Source: Flavobacterium sp. CECT 9288 (lineage in GTDB: Bacteria > Bacteroidota > Bacteroidia > Flavobacteriales > Flavobacteriaceae). From it: a stretch of 64,000 nt of DNA. The stretch covers positions 372,001 to 436,000 of the forward strand of contig NZ_OU957226.1 in the NCBI RefSeq assembly GCF_918731615.1. The letters are read 5' to 3'. The position numbers and the translations under genes are program-made. The stretch's first letter is position 1. Each line of letters starts with the position of its first letter. Shown here piece by piece: positions 1-8,866 of this stretch. The notes under the pieces are model-generated. The model had not been told where the DNA came from. It was given only the letters and a program-made list of their open reading frames with translations, and did no database searches.

Positions 1-1424
1 ACATTGCGATAAGAAATACTTAAAATTTGATTGGCCTTGAAGCCTAAATCCTTTTTATTGATATGGTCAATTTGCTGATAAACAATATAGGATCCGATGA
101 TAAAAAAAGTCGCAATTGAAAATTGAAAAATCAACATTCCGTTGCGTAACCATACGCCACTTTTACTTCTTCCAAAATTGCCTTTCAATACCTTTAATGT
201 TTCAAAATTAGAAACATATATTGCTGGAAAAACTCCTGCCAGACAAACCGTAATAATAAATATTATGGTAAGTTGTAAATAAAATTGACTGCCTTGTACA
301 ACGATGGTTTTACTTAAAAAATCATTGTAGTAAGGTAATGACAGTTCCACAATTACAAGAGCAATTAAAATTGAAAACAACGATAGTATTGCTGTTTCAA
401 AAACAAATTGCTGTATTATATTAATTTTTGAAGAACCTATAACTTTTCTTACCCCAACTTCTTTGGCACGTTTAATAGCATTTGCTGTTGCAGAATTGAT
501 GTAATTTACAATTGAAAGTAGCAGAATTAAAACAGATAATCCAACCATAATCATTAAAAACTGAAAATTACCATTTTCCTCAATTAGACCACTCGTTTTA
601 GTGTGTAACCTAATAGTAGACAAAGGTTCTAAAGAGGGTTTCGTGGCTCCATATTTTTTAATAAACTGCTCAGGAGAAATTCCATTTTCTTTAGCATAAC
701 GAACTGTCATGTTATCGTAATAAAGTTTTTGCAAATCATTTTCGACTAATGAAACTTTACTAGGATTTTTAACTTTAAGAAATAATACAAACTGAAAGTT
801 TCCCCATTGATCAATAGTTTTTCTAATTCTTAAATCAATGAAATTAACGACAGCGGAGGGATTATACGAAGATTTTTTATCCATTTTATAAACGCCTCTT
901 ACAGTGAGTTTTTTATTCTGAAAAAGAACTTCTTTTCCCAAAGCGGTTTCTTTTCCAAAAAGCTGCAAAGCTAAATCTTCTGATAAACTGATACTATTTT
1001 CATCTGGTAACGCTGATTTTTGGTTTCCTTCTACAAATTCAAAAGGGAAAAATTCAAAAAAATTCTTTTGAGCTAATACGATTTTGCTCGATTGCACTTT
1101 TTTGTTTTCAAACTGAATTAGATCGCTTTCATAATTTCCACTTAAATAACAATACGATGCTACTTCTGAGCATTTCTCTTTTATCGCAGCCCCTATTGGA
1201 GCTGAACTCGATGCCCAAAATGTATTTTCGCTCATTTGATTAGCGACCAAAAACACATTTTCTTTTTCAGGATTCCAAGCATCATAACTTTGTTCGTCAT
1301 TCCAATATAAAATGGCGAAAATCACTCCCGCAATACCAATGCTCAAACCCAAAACGTTGAGAAAAGAAAACAGTTTGTTTTGCCTTAAGTGGTAAATAAA
1401 TATTTTAATCCAGTTGAGAATCAT
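1..1424 (-). CDS. ABC transporter permease, FtsX/MacB type (3' end cut by window)
   Basis: The frame opens with ATG at 1424 and runs to the window edge without a stop, about 474 residues, so the C-terminus is missing. The N-terminus has a cytoplasmic amphipathic stretch and one membrane segment (about residues 15-37). A long extracytoplasmic MacB-like domain follows, then hydrophobic segments read from about position 590 down to 1. The segment containing KRAKEVGVRKVIGSS is typical of the FtsX core. It is the third gene of an operon after the adaptor and the ATPase, which together make a tripartite MacAB-like exporter of the inner membrane. In Bacteroidota such permeases often belong to antimicrobial-peptide or macrolide export systems, but the substrate here is unknown. 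Confidence 0.9.
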   Translation of the reverse strand, partial: MILNWIKIFIYHLRQNKLFSFLNVLGLSIGIAGVIFAILYWNDEQSYDAWNPEKENVFLVANQMSENTFWASSSAPIGAAIKEKCSEVASYCYLSGNYESDLIQFENKKVQSSKIVLAQKNFFEFFPFEFVEGNQKSALPDENSISLSEDLALQLFGKETALGKEVLFQNKKLTVRGVYKMDKKSSYNPSAVVNFIDLRIRKTIDQWGNFQFVLFLKVKNPSKVSLVENDLQKLYYDNMTVRYAKENGISPEQFIKKYGATKPSLEPLSTIRLHTKTSGLIEENGNFQFLMIMVGLSVLILLLSIVNYINSATANAIKRAKEVGVRKVIGSSKINIIQQFVFETAILSLFSILIALVIVELSLPYYNDFLSKTIVVQGSQFYLQLTIIFIITVCLAGVFPAIYVSNFETLKVLKGNFGRSKSGVWLRNGMLIFQFSIATFFIIGSYIVYQQIDHINKKDLGFKANQILSISYRN

Positions 1425-1544
1425 AACTTTTTTGATTGATTTAATTTTGATTTGATTGATGAAAAATTCAAGATATTTACAAAAGTATTTTACAAAGCAG
1501 CTCAAAAATGATTGTGGCGATTGATATGAGGATGGTTATCATTT

Positions 1545-2246
1545 TTATACTTTAAAAACATCAACATTTCTTTGATTTGTTTTTTCAGAAATGACAACTC
1601 CATCTTTCATCAAAATGGTTTTTTGGGAAAAAGAAGCATCATAATCAGAGTGGGTCACCATCAGGATTGTGGTGCCATTGGCATGTAAATCAGTTAAAAG
1701 TTCCATTACTTCATTTCCGTTTTTACTGTCTAGATTTCCTGTAGGCTCATCGGCAAGAATAATTTTTGGATCGTTAATCAAGGCTCTTGCTACCGCTACA
1801 CGCTGTTGCTGTCCTCCAGAAAGCTGTTGCGGAAAATGTTTCAATCGGTGGGAAATTCCTAATTTATCAGCGATTGCTTCTACTTTTTTCTTTCTGTCAG
1901 AGGATGGAACTTTATTGTAAATCAGCGGCAATTCGATATTGTCATAAACTGATAATTCGTCTATCAGGTTGAAATTCTGAAAAATAAAGCCAATATTTTC
2001 TTTTCTGGCTTTCGATTTTTCTTTCTCTTTCAGCCCAATCATTTCCTGGTTCAGTAATTGATAACTTCCGCTTGAAGCGCTGTCTAGCAACCCAACAATA
2101 TTCAATAAAGTGGATTTCCCGCTTCCCGATGGTCCCATAATCGAAACAAAATCACCTTGATTAATGGTTAATGAAATTTCGCTTAATGCCATGGTCTCCA
2201 CTTCTTCGGTTCTAAATACTCTTGAAAGATTTTTAATTGTGATCAT
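1545..2246 (-). CDS. ABC transporter ATP-binding protein (MacB/LolD type)
   Basis: This 233-residue cytoplasmic ATPase carries Walker A GPSGSGKST (residues 38-46), the Q-loop at Q90, the signature LSGGQQQR (142-149), Walker B IILADEPT (162-169) and the switch histidine H199. The length and the LSGGQQQRVAVARAL run are those of the LolD/MacB-like family that works with FtsX-type permeases. It lies between the membrane-fusion protein gene (86 bp upstream) and the FtsX-like permease gene (about 120 bp downstream) on the same strand. It should power the exporter formed by these three genes. Substrate specificity cannot be read from the ATPase. Confidence 0.93.
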   Translation of the reverse strand: MITIKNLSRVFRTEEVETMALSEISLTINQGDFVSIMGPSGSGKSTLLNIVGLLDSASSGSYQLLNQEMIGLKEKEKSKARKENIGFIFQNFNLIDELSVYDNIELPLIYNKVPSSDRKKKVEAIADKLGISHRLKHFPQQLSGGQQQRVAVARALINDPKIILADEPTGNLDSKNGNEVMELLTDLHANGTTILMVTHSDYDASFSQKTILMKDGVVISEKTNQRNVDVFKV

Positions 2247-2331
2247 ACTATTCGTTTTTTGATTGATGTTTATTTTATTTCTCTTTATTCTTTAGTCTTA
2301 CTTCTATGCTCTTTCCTCTATACTCTTTTTC

Positions 2332-3570
2332 TTATTCCAAATTCAAAACTTCGACTTCTTTATAGTCTTTATACGATGAGGTAATTACTTTTTCACCTGC
2401 TTTCAATCCGCCGAGTATTTCATAATATAATGGATTTTCTCTTCCCAGTTTGATTGTTCTTCTCTCTGCTTTGTTGCCATTGACTACAAAAATCCATTTC
2501 CCGCTCGTTTCTTCGTTAAAGCTTCCTTTAGAAAGGACTACCGTCTTGGTTTTTTCTGACAGGTTTAATTTTACGCCAAAACTCAATCCTTGTTTTAAAT
2601 CTAATTTTTCAGTTGAAACAAAATCCAATTCTAATTGAAACCTTCCGTTTTTAATTTCCGGAATCACTTTGGTTATTTGCACTTCGATGGATTTGTTTTC
2701 AAAATCTACTGCTCCTTTTTGTTGCGCTGCAATTTTATCCAAATAAAATTCATCGATGTCGGCTATCAATTTATAGCCTTTCCTATCATCAATAGAACCA
2801 ATACTTGTATTTTGCGCATAGGTTTTCCCAAGAATAGGTTCAAAGGAAGAAAGTCTTCCAGAAATTGGCGCTGTAATAAGGAAATTTTTTTTATTCATTC
2901 TCAAAATATCCAAACTTTTATTCATGAAACCAATGGATTGATTCAATTGTCCAATCTGGACTTGATTTGCTAATTTTTCTTTTTTGACACTTTTTTTGAT
3001 CATGTTCATACGTTCTTTTTGAAATCGATAATTCTCTTGGGTTTTTTCCCATTCATTTTTAGAAAGTATTTCCTGTTCAAAAAGTTTTTGGTTCAATTCA
3101 AATGAGTTTTTGGAATCTAGATAATCGTGTTCAATGGCAATCAAGTCTTTTTCTAAATTCAATTCCTGATTTCTCAAATCGAGTTTGGCTTTATCTAAAT
3201 TATTAATTTGTTCGATAATGGCCGTTTCTTGTTGCATGTACGACAGTTCTGCATTGGGATTGTACAATCGTGCCAACGGTTGTCCTTTTATAACCATGTC
3301 ACCGTTTTCGACAAATATTTCCTGAATGGCTCCGCCTTCAATGATATTCACTAACATGGAATTTAAAGGAACTACTTTTGCCTGAAATGACATAAAATCT
3401 TCGAAAAAATTATTTTCAACGGTCTTAATCGTAATTTCAACTTTTTTTACGTTCAAACTTCTTTTTTTGGTAGCTGATGTAAAAACAAAATACCCAAAGA
3501 GTAAGATAATTGGCAAAACGATTAAAAGATACTTATTTTTGTTAGTTTTACGTACGATTTTGGTGTCCAT
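2332..3570 (-). CDS. Efflux periplasmic adaptor (HlyD/MacA family)
   Basis: This 412-residue protein has an N-terminal membrane anchor (about residues 14-31), then a barrel/lipoyl half-motif with the phrase ENGDMVIKGQPLARL. A long alpha-helical hairpin region follows (about 115-220, rich in Q, N, E and K). The second lipoyl half contains TAPISGRLSSFEP, and a beta-barrel and membrane-proximal domain complete it. This is the standard order of a membrane-fusion protein that links an inner-membrane exporter to an outer-membrane channel. It is the first gene of the efflux operon. Upstream lie paired palindromes and a sigma54-like element shared with the divergent regulator genes, which suggests control by that two-component pair. 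Confidence 0.92.
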   Translation of the reverse strand: MDTKIVRKTNKNKYLLIVLPIILLFGYFVFTSATKKRSLNVKKVEITIKTVENNFFEDFMSFQAKVVPLNSMLVNIIEGGAIQEIFVENGDMVIKGQPLARLYNPNAELSYMQQETAIIEQINNLDKAKLDLRNQELNLEKDLIAIEHDYLDSKNSFELNQKLFEQEILSKNEWEKTQENYRFQKERMNMIKKSVKKEKLANQVQIGQLNQSIGFMNKSLDILRMNKKNFLITAPISGRLSSFEPILGKTYAQNTSIGSIDDRKGYKLIADIDEFYLDKIAAQQKGAVDFENKSIEVQITKVIPEIKNGRFQLELDFVSTEKLDLKQGLSFGVKLNLSEKTKTVVLSKGSFNEETSGKWIFVVNGNKAERRTIKLGRENPLYYEILGGLKAGEKVITSSYKDYKEVEVLNLE

Positions 3571-3593
3571 TGCTTATTGTTTGTATAGTCTAT

Positions 3594-3610
3594 TAGGATA
3601 ATCGTACCAG
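3594..3610 (-). promoter_or_regulatory. Candidate sigma54 promoter of the efflux operon
   Basis: On the minus strand the sequence CTGGTACGATTATCCTA matches the -24 half of the sigma54 consensus (TGGyACG) very well. At the -12 position it has CC where GC is expected, so the match is partial. A start site about 12 nt further would leave a leader of roughly 15 nt before the adaptor ATG at 3570. The twin palindromes at 3671-3707 lie about 60-100 bp upstream, the usual distance for an NtrC-type activator. This is inference from motif and spacing. Confidence 0.4.
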
Positions 3611-3670
3611 AAAATTAAAAACTATAATAATCTTATTATCAGGTTTTTAATTTCAATAAAATTTACATGG

Positions 3671-3707
3671 TGTCCATAATTGAACACTATTTGTCCGAAA
3701 CCGAACA
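3671..3707. promoter_or_regulatory. Twin palindromic activator sites (TGTCC-N6-GAACA twice)
   Basis: Two 16-bp sites, TGTCCATAATTGAACA at 3671-3686 and TGTCCGAAACCGAACA at 3692-3707, share the same arms and are separated by 5 bp. The centre-to-centre distance is 21 bp, two helical turns. They lie in the divergent intergenic region between the efflux operon and the sigma54-type response regulator. That is the expected architecture of an enhancer bound by two dimers of an NtrC-family regulator. Confidence 0.65.
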
Positions 3708-3751
3708 ATGATTCCATTTTCTGAATAAAAAAATACAGCTATTGCATTAGA

Positions 3752-5095
3752 ATGAAAAAGACCAGCGCCTCCATATTAGTCATAGACGACCAAGAAGATA
3801 TTCTTTTTGCTTCAAAAATGCTACTTAAAAAGCATTTTGAAAATATTTATACCCTTAATAACCCTAAAAATGTTGTGGAACTATTATCACAAAACAACAT
3901 TGATGTGGTTTTGCTCGATATGAATTACAGAATAGGATTTGAAGACGGCAGAGAAGGTTTGTATTTATTAAAAGAAATAAAAACGCTTTCGCCAAAAACG
4001 GTCGTTATTTTGATGACCGCATTTGGTAAAGTAGAAACTGCTGTAGAAGGTTTAAAAGCAGGTGCTTTTGATTATATTTTGAAACCTTGGGAAAATGAAA
4101 AATTACTTAGCGTTGTAAAACAGGCAGTTGACAAAAGCCGGAAAGAGCAAAAGAAATCTAATAATATCGAGATTGTAGACGAATTTTTTGTTGGTAATTC
4201 AGAGGTTATAAAAAAAGCTTATTCTCTGGCCGATAAAGTGGCCAAAACCGATGCCAATGTTTTAATACTTGGCGAGAACGGAACCGGTAAATTTGTATTG
4301 TCACATCATATCCATCTGCAATCAGAGCGAAAAAATAGTCCTTTTATTCACGTTGATTTGGGTTCTTTAAATTCTAATATTTTCGAAAGCGAATTATTTG
4401 GTTATGCTAAAGGAGCTTTTACAGATGCGAAGGTTGATACGCCAGGACGTTTTGAAATGGCTCAAAACGGCACTATTTTTTTGGATGAAATAGGAAACGT
4501 CCCATTGCATTTACAATCTAAACTCTTGCAGATAATTCAAACCAAAATGGTAACCCGTTTAGGAGAATCAAAAGCAAGGCCGCTGAATGTTCGCATTATT
4601 ACAGCCACCAACCTGAATTTAAAACAGGAAGTTACAGATAAGAATTTCCGTGAAGATTTGTATTATCGTATCAATACTATGGAAATTGTGTTGCCTCCTT
4701 TGCGCGAGCGAATCGAAGATAAAATTCCTTTGGCGCAGTATCTTTTGCAAAAAATGATTACAAAATACGGACGAGACACAATTACTTTTGACGAAAAAGC
4801 ATTGGAACAAATAGCAAATCACGCTTGGAATGGAAATATTCGTGAAATGGAAAACCGAATAGAACGTGCTGTGATTCTTTGTGAGAACAATTATATTACC
4901 GTTTCGGATTTAGATTTGGAACAAATCACAACCTATGAGGATAATCAAGATGACATTCAACTTTCGGCATTAGAAAAAACGGCTATTGAAAAAATCCTAT
5001 TGAAAAACAACAACAATATTAGTAAAACTGCCGAGGAACTAGGATTATCTAGAGGTGCATTATACCGACGTTTAGAAAAATATAACATTAACTAA
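3752..5095 (+). CDS. Sigma54-dependent response regulator, NtrC family
   Basis: The 447 residues comprise a receiver domain (about 6-120) with phosphoacceptor D56 and conserved K111, an AAA+ domain and a C-terminal Fis-type helix-turn-helix (about 405-447). In the AAA+ domain, Walker A is GENGTGK (174-180), the sigma54-contact loop reads GAFTDA (221-226) instead of GAFTGA, and Walker B is FLDEIGN (243-249). I recall the D in the loop as a common Bacteroidota variant. The gene is followed after one base by the histidine kinase gene and diverges from the efflux operon. Its likely target is that operon through the twin sites at 3671-3707. Confidence 0.95.
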   Translation: MKKTSASILVIDDQEDILFASKMLLKKHFENIYTLNNPKNVVELLSQNNIDVVLLDMNYRIGFEDGREGLYLLKEIKTLSPKTVVILMTAFGKVETAVEGLKAGAFDYILKPWENEKLLSVVKQAVDKSRKEQKKSNNIEIVDEFFVGNSEVIKKAYSLADKVAKTDANVLILGENGTGKFVLSHHIHLQSERKNSPFIHVDLGSLNSNIFESELFGYAKGAFTDAKVDTPGRFEMAQNGTIFLDEIGNVPLHLQSKLLQIIQTKMVTRLGESKARPLNVRIITATNLNLKQEVTDKNFREDLYYRINTMEIVLPPLRERIEDKIPLAQYLLQKMITKYGRDTITFDEKALEQIANHAWNGNIREMENRIERAVILCENNYITVSDLDLEQITTYEDNQDDIQLSALEKTAIEKILLKNNNNISKTAEELGLSRGALYRRLEKYNIN

Positions 5096-5096
5096 T

Positions 5097-6431
5097 ATGT
5101 TTACATCTTTAAAAATATACCAACTCCTTTTTCTTAGATTAATTTTTATTCTTTGCCTTTCTGCAGTTTCCTTATTTATTTTTCAAAAAGGATTGGTCTT
5201 TACAGCGCTATTTGGGCTACTCGTACTTTTCATTCTCTTAATCGAAATGTATTTTTACATTAAAAACACGTTTCAGCTGTATGACAGAACAATCACTTCA
5301 ATTCTGCAAAATGATTTCACCTCCGATTTTTCGAAACATAAATCATATCAAAATTATTCTAATTTATTCAAGCTGTATGAATCACTAAAAAACAAAGAAA
5401 ACGAGCAGGTTTCAAAAGATATTGTTTACCGTTCTATTTTAAATACTATCGAAACAGGAATTATTATCTTACAAAAGGAAGGAAGTGACTGGAACATTTT
5501 TTTGATGAATGATTTTTTTTCGAAACATTTTGATGTCCCAAAAGTATCAAAATGGAAGTATCTAAAAAATCATTTGCCTGCGTTGTGTGAAATTATCGAA
5601 AAACAGGATTTTCAGGAAATTAAAACATCTTTAGAAATTCGTGTCAATCAGCAAGACACGCAAATATTTGTGATGCAGTCTTCTAGAAGCGAAATTTACA
5701 ATCGGGATTATTTTATTGTTGTACTGGATTCAATTCAAAATGTAATTGAGAAAAAAGAGAAAGAAGCTTGGGTCAATTTAATGAAAGTCATCTCGCACGA
5801 GCTCTTGAATTCGATAACTCCCATTCGGTCGCTTTCTCAGAATTTACAAGACCTAGTGCAGCAGGAAACCATTTCGGCAGAAGATTTAGACGATATGAAA
5901 AGTAGTGTTACCACAATGTTGAGACGAAGTGACCACTTGCAGCAATTTGTAGAAAGTTACCGAAAACTGGCCATGTTGCCATCGCCCAAAAAACAAATAA
6001 TGGAACTGTCAAAATTGATTGACAACAGTTGTCAAATCATGAATCCATTGTTTAAAAAGGAACACATAGAAGTCATAAATACTATTGCTTTTGACCGCAT
6101 ACTCCATATTGACCCACAACAGATGGAGCAAGTATTTATCAATCTTTTGACAAATTGCATATACGCTTTATCTAATTCAGAAAAAAAACAAATTATCATA
6201 TCGGCAGAAGTCAAAGAAAAGCGAATTTTTATCACGATTACAGATACAGGGAACGGAATTGAAAAAGAAATAGAAAACAAAATATTCTTACCTTTCTTCA
6301 CCACCCGAAAAGAAGGAGCCGGAATTGGTTTAACTTTATCTAAAAGCATCGTAGAGGCGCATGGCGGCTACTTGGCATATAGAAATGATGAAGGAATAAC
6401 TACTTTTGTGATTTGTTTGATTGAAAATTGA
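5097..6431 (+). CDS. Sensor histidine kinase
   Basis: The 444-residue kinase has two N-terminal membrane segments (about 10-30 and 34-55) with almost no periplasmic loop, so it probably senses a membrane or cytoplasmic signal. A PAS-like region (about 105-215) follows, then the H-box VISHELLNSITP with phosphorylated H234. The ATP-binding domain shows an N-box (FINLLTNCIYAL), the G1 motif DTGNGIE and the G2 motif GAGIGLTLSKSIVEAHGG. It starts one base after the response-regulator stop, so the two are cotranscribed partners. The HELLNSITPIRSLS type is common in NtrB-like kinases of Bacteroidota that pair with sigma54 regulators. Confidence 0.94.
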   Translation: MFTSLKIYQLLFLRLIFILCLSAVSLFIFQKGLVFTALFGLLVLFILLIEMYFYIKNTFQLYDRTITSILQNDFTSDFSKHKSYQNYSNLFKLYESLKNKENEQVSKDIVYRSILNTIETGIIILQKEGSDWNIFLMNDFFSKHFDVPKVSKWKYLKNHLPALCEIIEKQDFQEIKTSLEIRVNQQDTQIFVMQSSRSEIYNRDYFIVVLDSIQNVIEKKEKEAWVNLMKVISHELLNSITPIRSLSQNLQDLVQQETISAEDLDDMKSSVTTMLRRSDHLQQFVESYRKLAMLPSPKKQIMELSKLIDNSCQIMNPLFKKEHIEVINTIAFDRILHIDPQQMEQVFINLLTNCIYALSNSEKKQIIISAEVKEKRIFITITDTGNGIEKEIENKIFLPFFTTRKEGAGIGLTLSKSIVEAHGGYLAYRNDEGITTFVICLIEN

Positions 6432-7042
6432 TCTTAATTTAGATATGAATAAAAATTAGAGTTTAAGTTAAGCGTCGTAACTTATCAAGTACAAAAGCGC
6501 TCTTTGCTTTATAAATACATTTCTCTATAAAATAACTCAGAACTTCAAAAACTGTGTAGACTTTTAATGCAAATTGAAATAGCCATTTCTTTATTTCAAG
6601 ATCTGGCGCCAATACTATTTATTGGAACAGACAAAAAGGGACTAATGTAAAACCAGTAGTATTAGTCAGTAAAATCTATTAATGGCTTCACTCTTTTTCA
6701 TCTTGTTTAGTCAAATAAATTTAACATCCTTATTTTGTATAAGGATTATCTCTTATTATAATGCTGTAATTTAATTACTTCTGCTTGGTGAAGGATGGTA
6801 ATGGAAAGCTCGTGGCATGACACAGGAAGTTCCCCGACTTGTAACGCACATACTAATCTAGCACAGTTTTAGTAAGACTATTGATTTAAAAAAGGTTAAG
6901 CCTCAGGTAATGGGCATAGCGGGAACAAACCAAAAAAAAATAAAAAGCAGGTATTTATACGTTAAATTATCTGCTTGGCTTGTCATATTTTTGGTTAAAC
7001 AATTACTAACAAAAACTAATAGTAACGAAACCATTACTCCCC
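6432..7042. other. Gene-free stretch of about 610 bp
   Basis: I find no convincing coding region here on either strand. A 7-bp hairpin (ATCCTTA / TAAGGAT, 6726-6746) has no U-run. The part at about 6785-6925 is visibly richer in G and C than its surroundings and may be the remnant of an older gene or element, but I recognise nothing in it. A TATTTTTG box lies at 6986-6993. Confidence 0.5.
6986..6993 (+). promoter_or_regulatory. Possible -7 box of the heme lipoprotein gene
   Basis: TATTTTTG fits the Bacteroidota -7 consensus TAnnTTTG and lies 49 bp before the ATG at 7043. No TTG sits at the expected -33 distance, so support is weak. Confidence 0.3.
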
Positions 7043-8581
7043 ATGAAAAAAACAATTACCAAATTAAGTGTCGTAGCCTTTTTAGGGCTCACCATTTTTA
7101 TAGCTTGTAAAACCCAAGAAAAAACAGAAGCTTCAAGCTACTTGCCAATCAATGTTTTACCTTCTTGCGTAGTCACTCCTTCTGAGTTTAAGACTTGGTT
7201 TGTGGGTGGTAATCCTACTGAGAACGGAGCTGTAGAACCTGCTAACAGTGTGACTTTTGGTCATGAAGACAATGGTGATTTTTACCGATGGTCTGAGCAA
7301 ATGTTTTTGTGGATTACTTCACCAAGCTCAGGTATTTATGGAAAAAGTAAGACGGTTTTAGAATCTCCTGTTTTCTATACCGTTTCACCAGAATTTGGTG
7401 TAAATGAAAGAAAATTAATTCCGCATAGACCTGGTATATTGTTGAGTGCGCTACCTAATATAGAAAAAAGTAGAGGTGTTGATAGCGAGGAAGGACAAGC
7501 CACAGGCGATGCTTTGATGTCAAAAGATGGTGCCTTACTCTATTATATTACCATGGTAAATGATGTGTATGCACAGTTTATAGCGGCTGTAAATGCAGGC
7601 AAAATGAAAGGCAAGCAATTTCCAACCACACAAGCTGAACTAAATACTATTGTAGCTTATGCTAAAAGCCAAAATATTGTTTTACCAGATGCCAAGGCCT
7701 TAGCCATCGAACTTAAAACTTCGTGGGTTGATGCCAGTACTGTGAAAGATCTAAGTAAATATATTACTATAGATGCACTTGTACCTACTTATATTAAAAC
7801 ATCAAAAAAGTGGACTATCATTCCTAATAAAACTCAAAAAATAAAATTAGCCCTGTTGGGTGTACACATTGTGGGAAGTACGGCTGGACATCCAGAGATG
7901 GTGTGGTCCACTTTTGAACATAAAAACAATGCTCCTAATTTAAGTTACACCTATTTAGATACCTCAAAGAAGCAACAGAAGATTGCGGCAGATAGTAAAG
8001 GCCTTTGGGTTTTGAATTCGGTACCAGCAGATACGACCAACATTAATATCTCGCACATGAAGTTTAAAAACGATACTATTTCTGCACAGTGGACTACCAA
8101 TCCTCTACCACCGGCAAATAATACCATTAGCCCGAGTAATACTACCAGAACCAAGCCTTGGGGTGTAGCAAATAAAGGAGTTCCAAACCCTGAGAATGCT
8201 ACTGCAGCGGCTTCCAATAGTCAGATCATATCGATTAACAATTCGGTGCTATCACAATTGGTTGGTAATGATATACGAAAAAATTATCTTTTTATAGGAT
8301 CCACTTGGACGGATGGTGGCGCAGCACCTAATGGTCAAAGTTATTCCGCTACCAATACCACAAGCGGTGTGGCTATAGGTACAAGTCAGCTGGCAAATAG
8401 CACAATGGAAACCTATGATCAAAGTACGGCCTATAACCCAAATGGTTCTTGTTTTAGTTGTCATCATGATTATAAGTCGTCTAAACCTACTTTAGACCCT
8501 AATTTTTTAAGTCACGTGTATGCTGATATTAGACGAGGCGATTCTATTTCAGGTAGAAAGGTTAAGTTAATTCAGAAATAG
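7043..8581 (+). CDS. Putative lipoprotein with one c-type heme site, function unknown
   Basis: The 512-residue protein begins with a lipoprotein-type signal peptide; a hydrophobic run ends in FIAC, with the lipid-accepting cysteine at residue 22. The only recognisable cofactor motif is CFSCH (470-474), a CxxCH heme c attachment site near the C-terminus. The body contains FYRWSEQMFLWITSPS and VFYTVSPEFG, which I associate with a conserved but uncharacterised family that also carries a C-terminal CxxCH. Export plus a single heme suggests a periplasm-facing or surface electron-transfer or sensing role, but that is inference. It stands alone, upstream of a frameshifted gene and after a 610-bp non-coding stretch, in an accessory-looking region. 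Confidence 0.8.
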   Translation: MKKTITKLSVVAFLGLTIFIACKTQEKTEASSYLPINVLPSCVVTPSEFKTWFVGGNPTENGAVEPANSVTFGHEDNGDFYRWSEQMFLWITSPSSGIYGKSKTVLESPVFYTVSPEFGVNERKLIPHRPGILLSALPNIEKSRGVDSEEGQATGDALMSKDGALLYYITMVNDVYAQFIAAVNAGKMKGKQFPTTQAELNTIVAYAKSQNIVLPDAKALAIELKTSWVDASTVKDLSKYITIDALVPTYIKTSKKWTIIPNKTQKIKLALLGVHIVGSTAGHPEMVWSTFEHKNNAPNLSYTYLDTSKKQQKIAADSKGLWVLNSVPADTTNINISHMKFKNDTISAQWTTNPLPPANNTISPSNTTRTKPWGVANKGVPNPENATAAASNSQIISINNSVLSQLVGNDIRKNYLFIGSTWTDGGAAPNGQSYSATNTTSGVAIGTSQLANSTMETYDQSTAYNPNGSCFSCHHDYKSSKPTLDPNFLSHVYADIRRGDSISGRKVKLIQK

Positions 8582-8596
8582 ATTGAATAAGAATTT

Positions 8597-8650
8597 AAAA
8601 GTGTAAGGTTTCCATAGATCCCAATAGATTATGGGCAGCCTTACACTTTT
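8597..8650. terminator. Hairpin downstream of the heme lipoprotein gene
   Basis: Perfect 12-bp inverted repeat AAAAGTGTAAGG (8597-8608) and CCTTACACTTTT (8639-8650). A smaller nested repeat CCATA/TATGG (8612-8616, 8630-8634) lies in the loop. The U-rich 3' arm starts 58 bases after the stop codon, which suits a terminator, possibly bidirectional because the arms end in A4 and T4. Confidence 0.6.
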
Positions 8651-8866
8651 AGCTTATTCAAACCCTATGGGTGCAATTAAATAAACATTTTAAAATTGAT
8701 TGTAAACATTACAATCAGCGTAAAGAGAGTAACAGTAGGTCGAAATAATGGGCTTGAAATCATAACTATACCCAACGGGCTTACTTAACTTTTAAAACAC
8801 ATTAATTTCTAAAGAAAATATTAATTTTAGAAATAACCAAGACACTGTCTTACAGTACCATAATTT

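Noticed and set aside
3571..3751. sigma54 promoter for the response regulator gene on the plus strand
   Set aside because: A TTGC is present upstream of 3752 but no GG lies at the matching -24 position.
6910..7110. Small ORF of 66 residues
   Set aside because: It overlaps the start of the heme lipoprotein in another frame and has no coding character or conserved sequence that I know.
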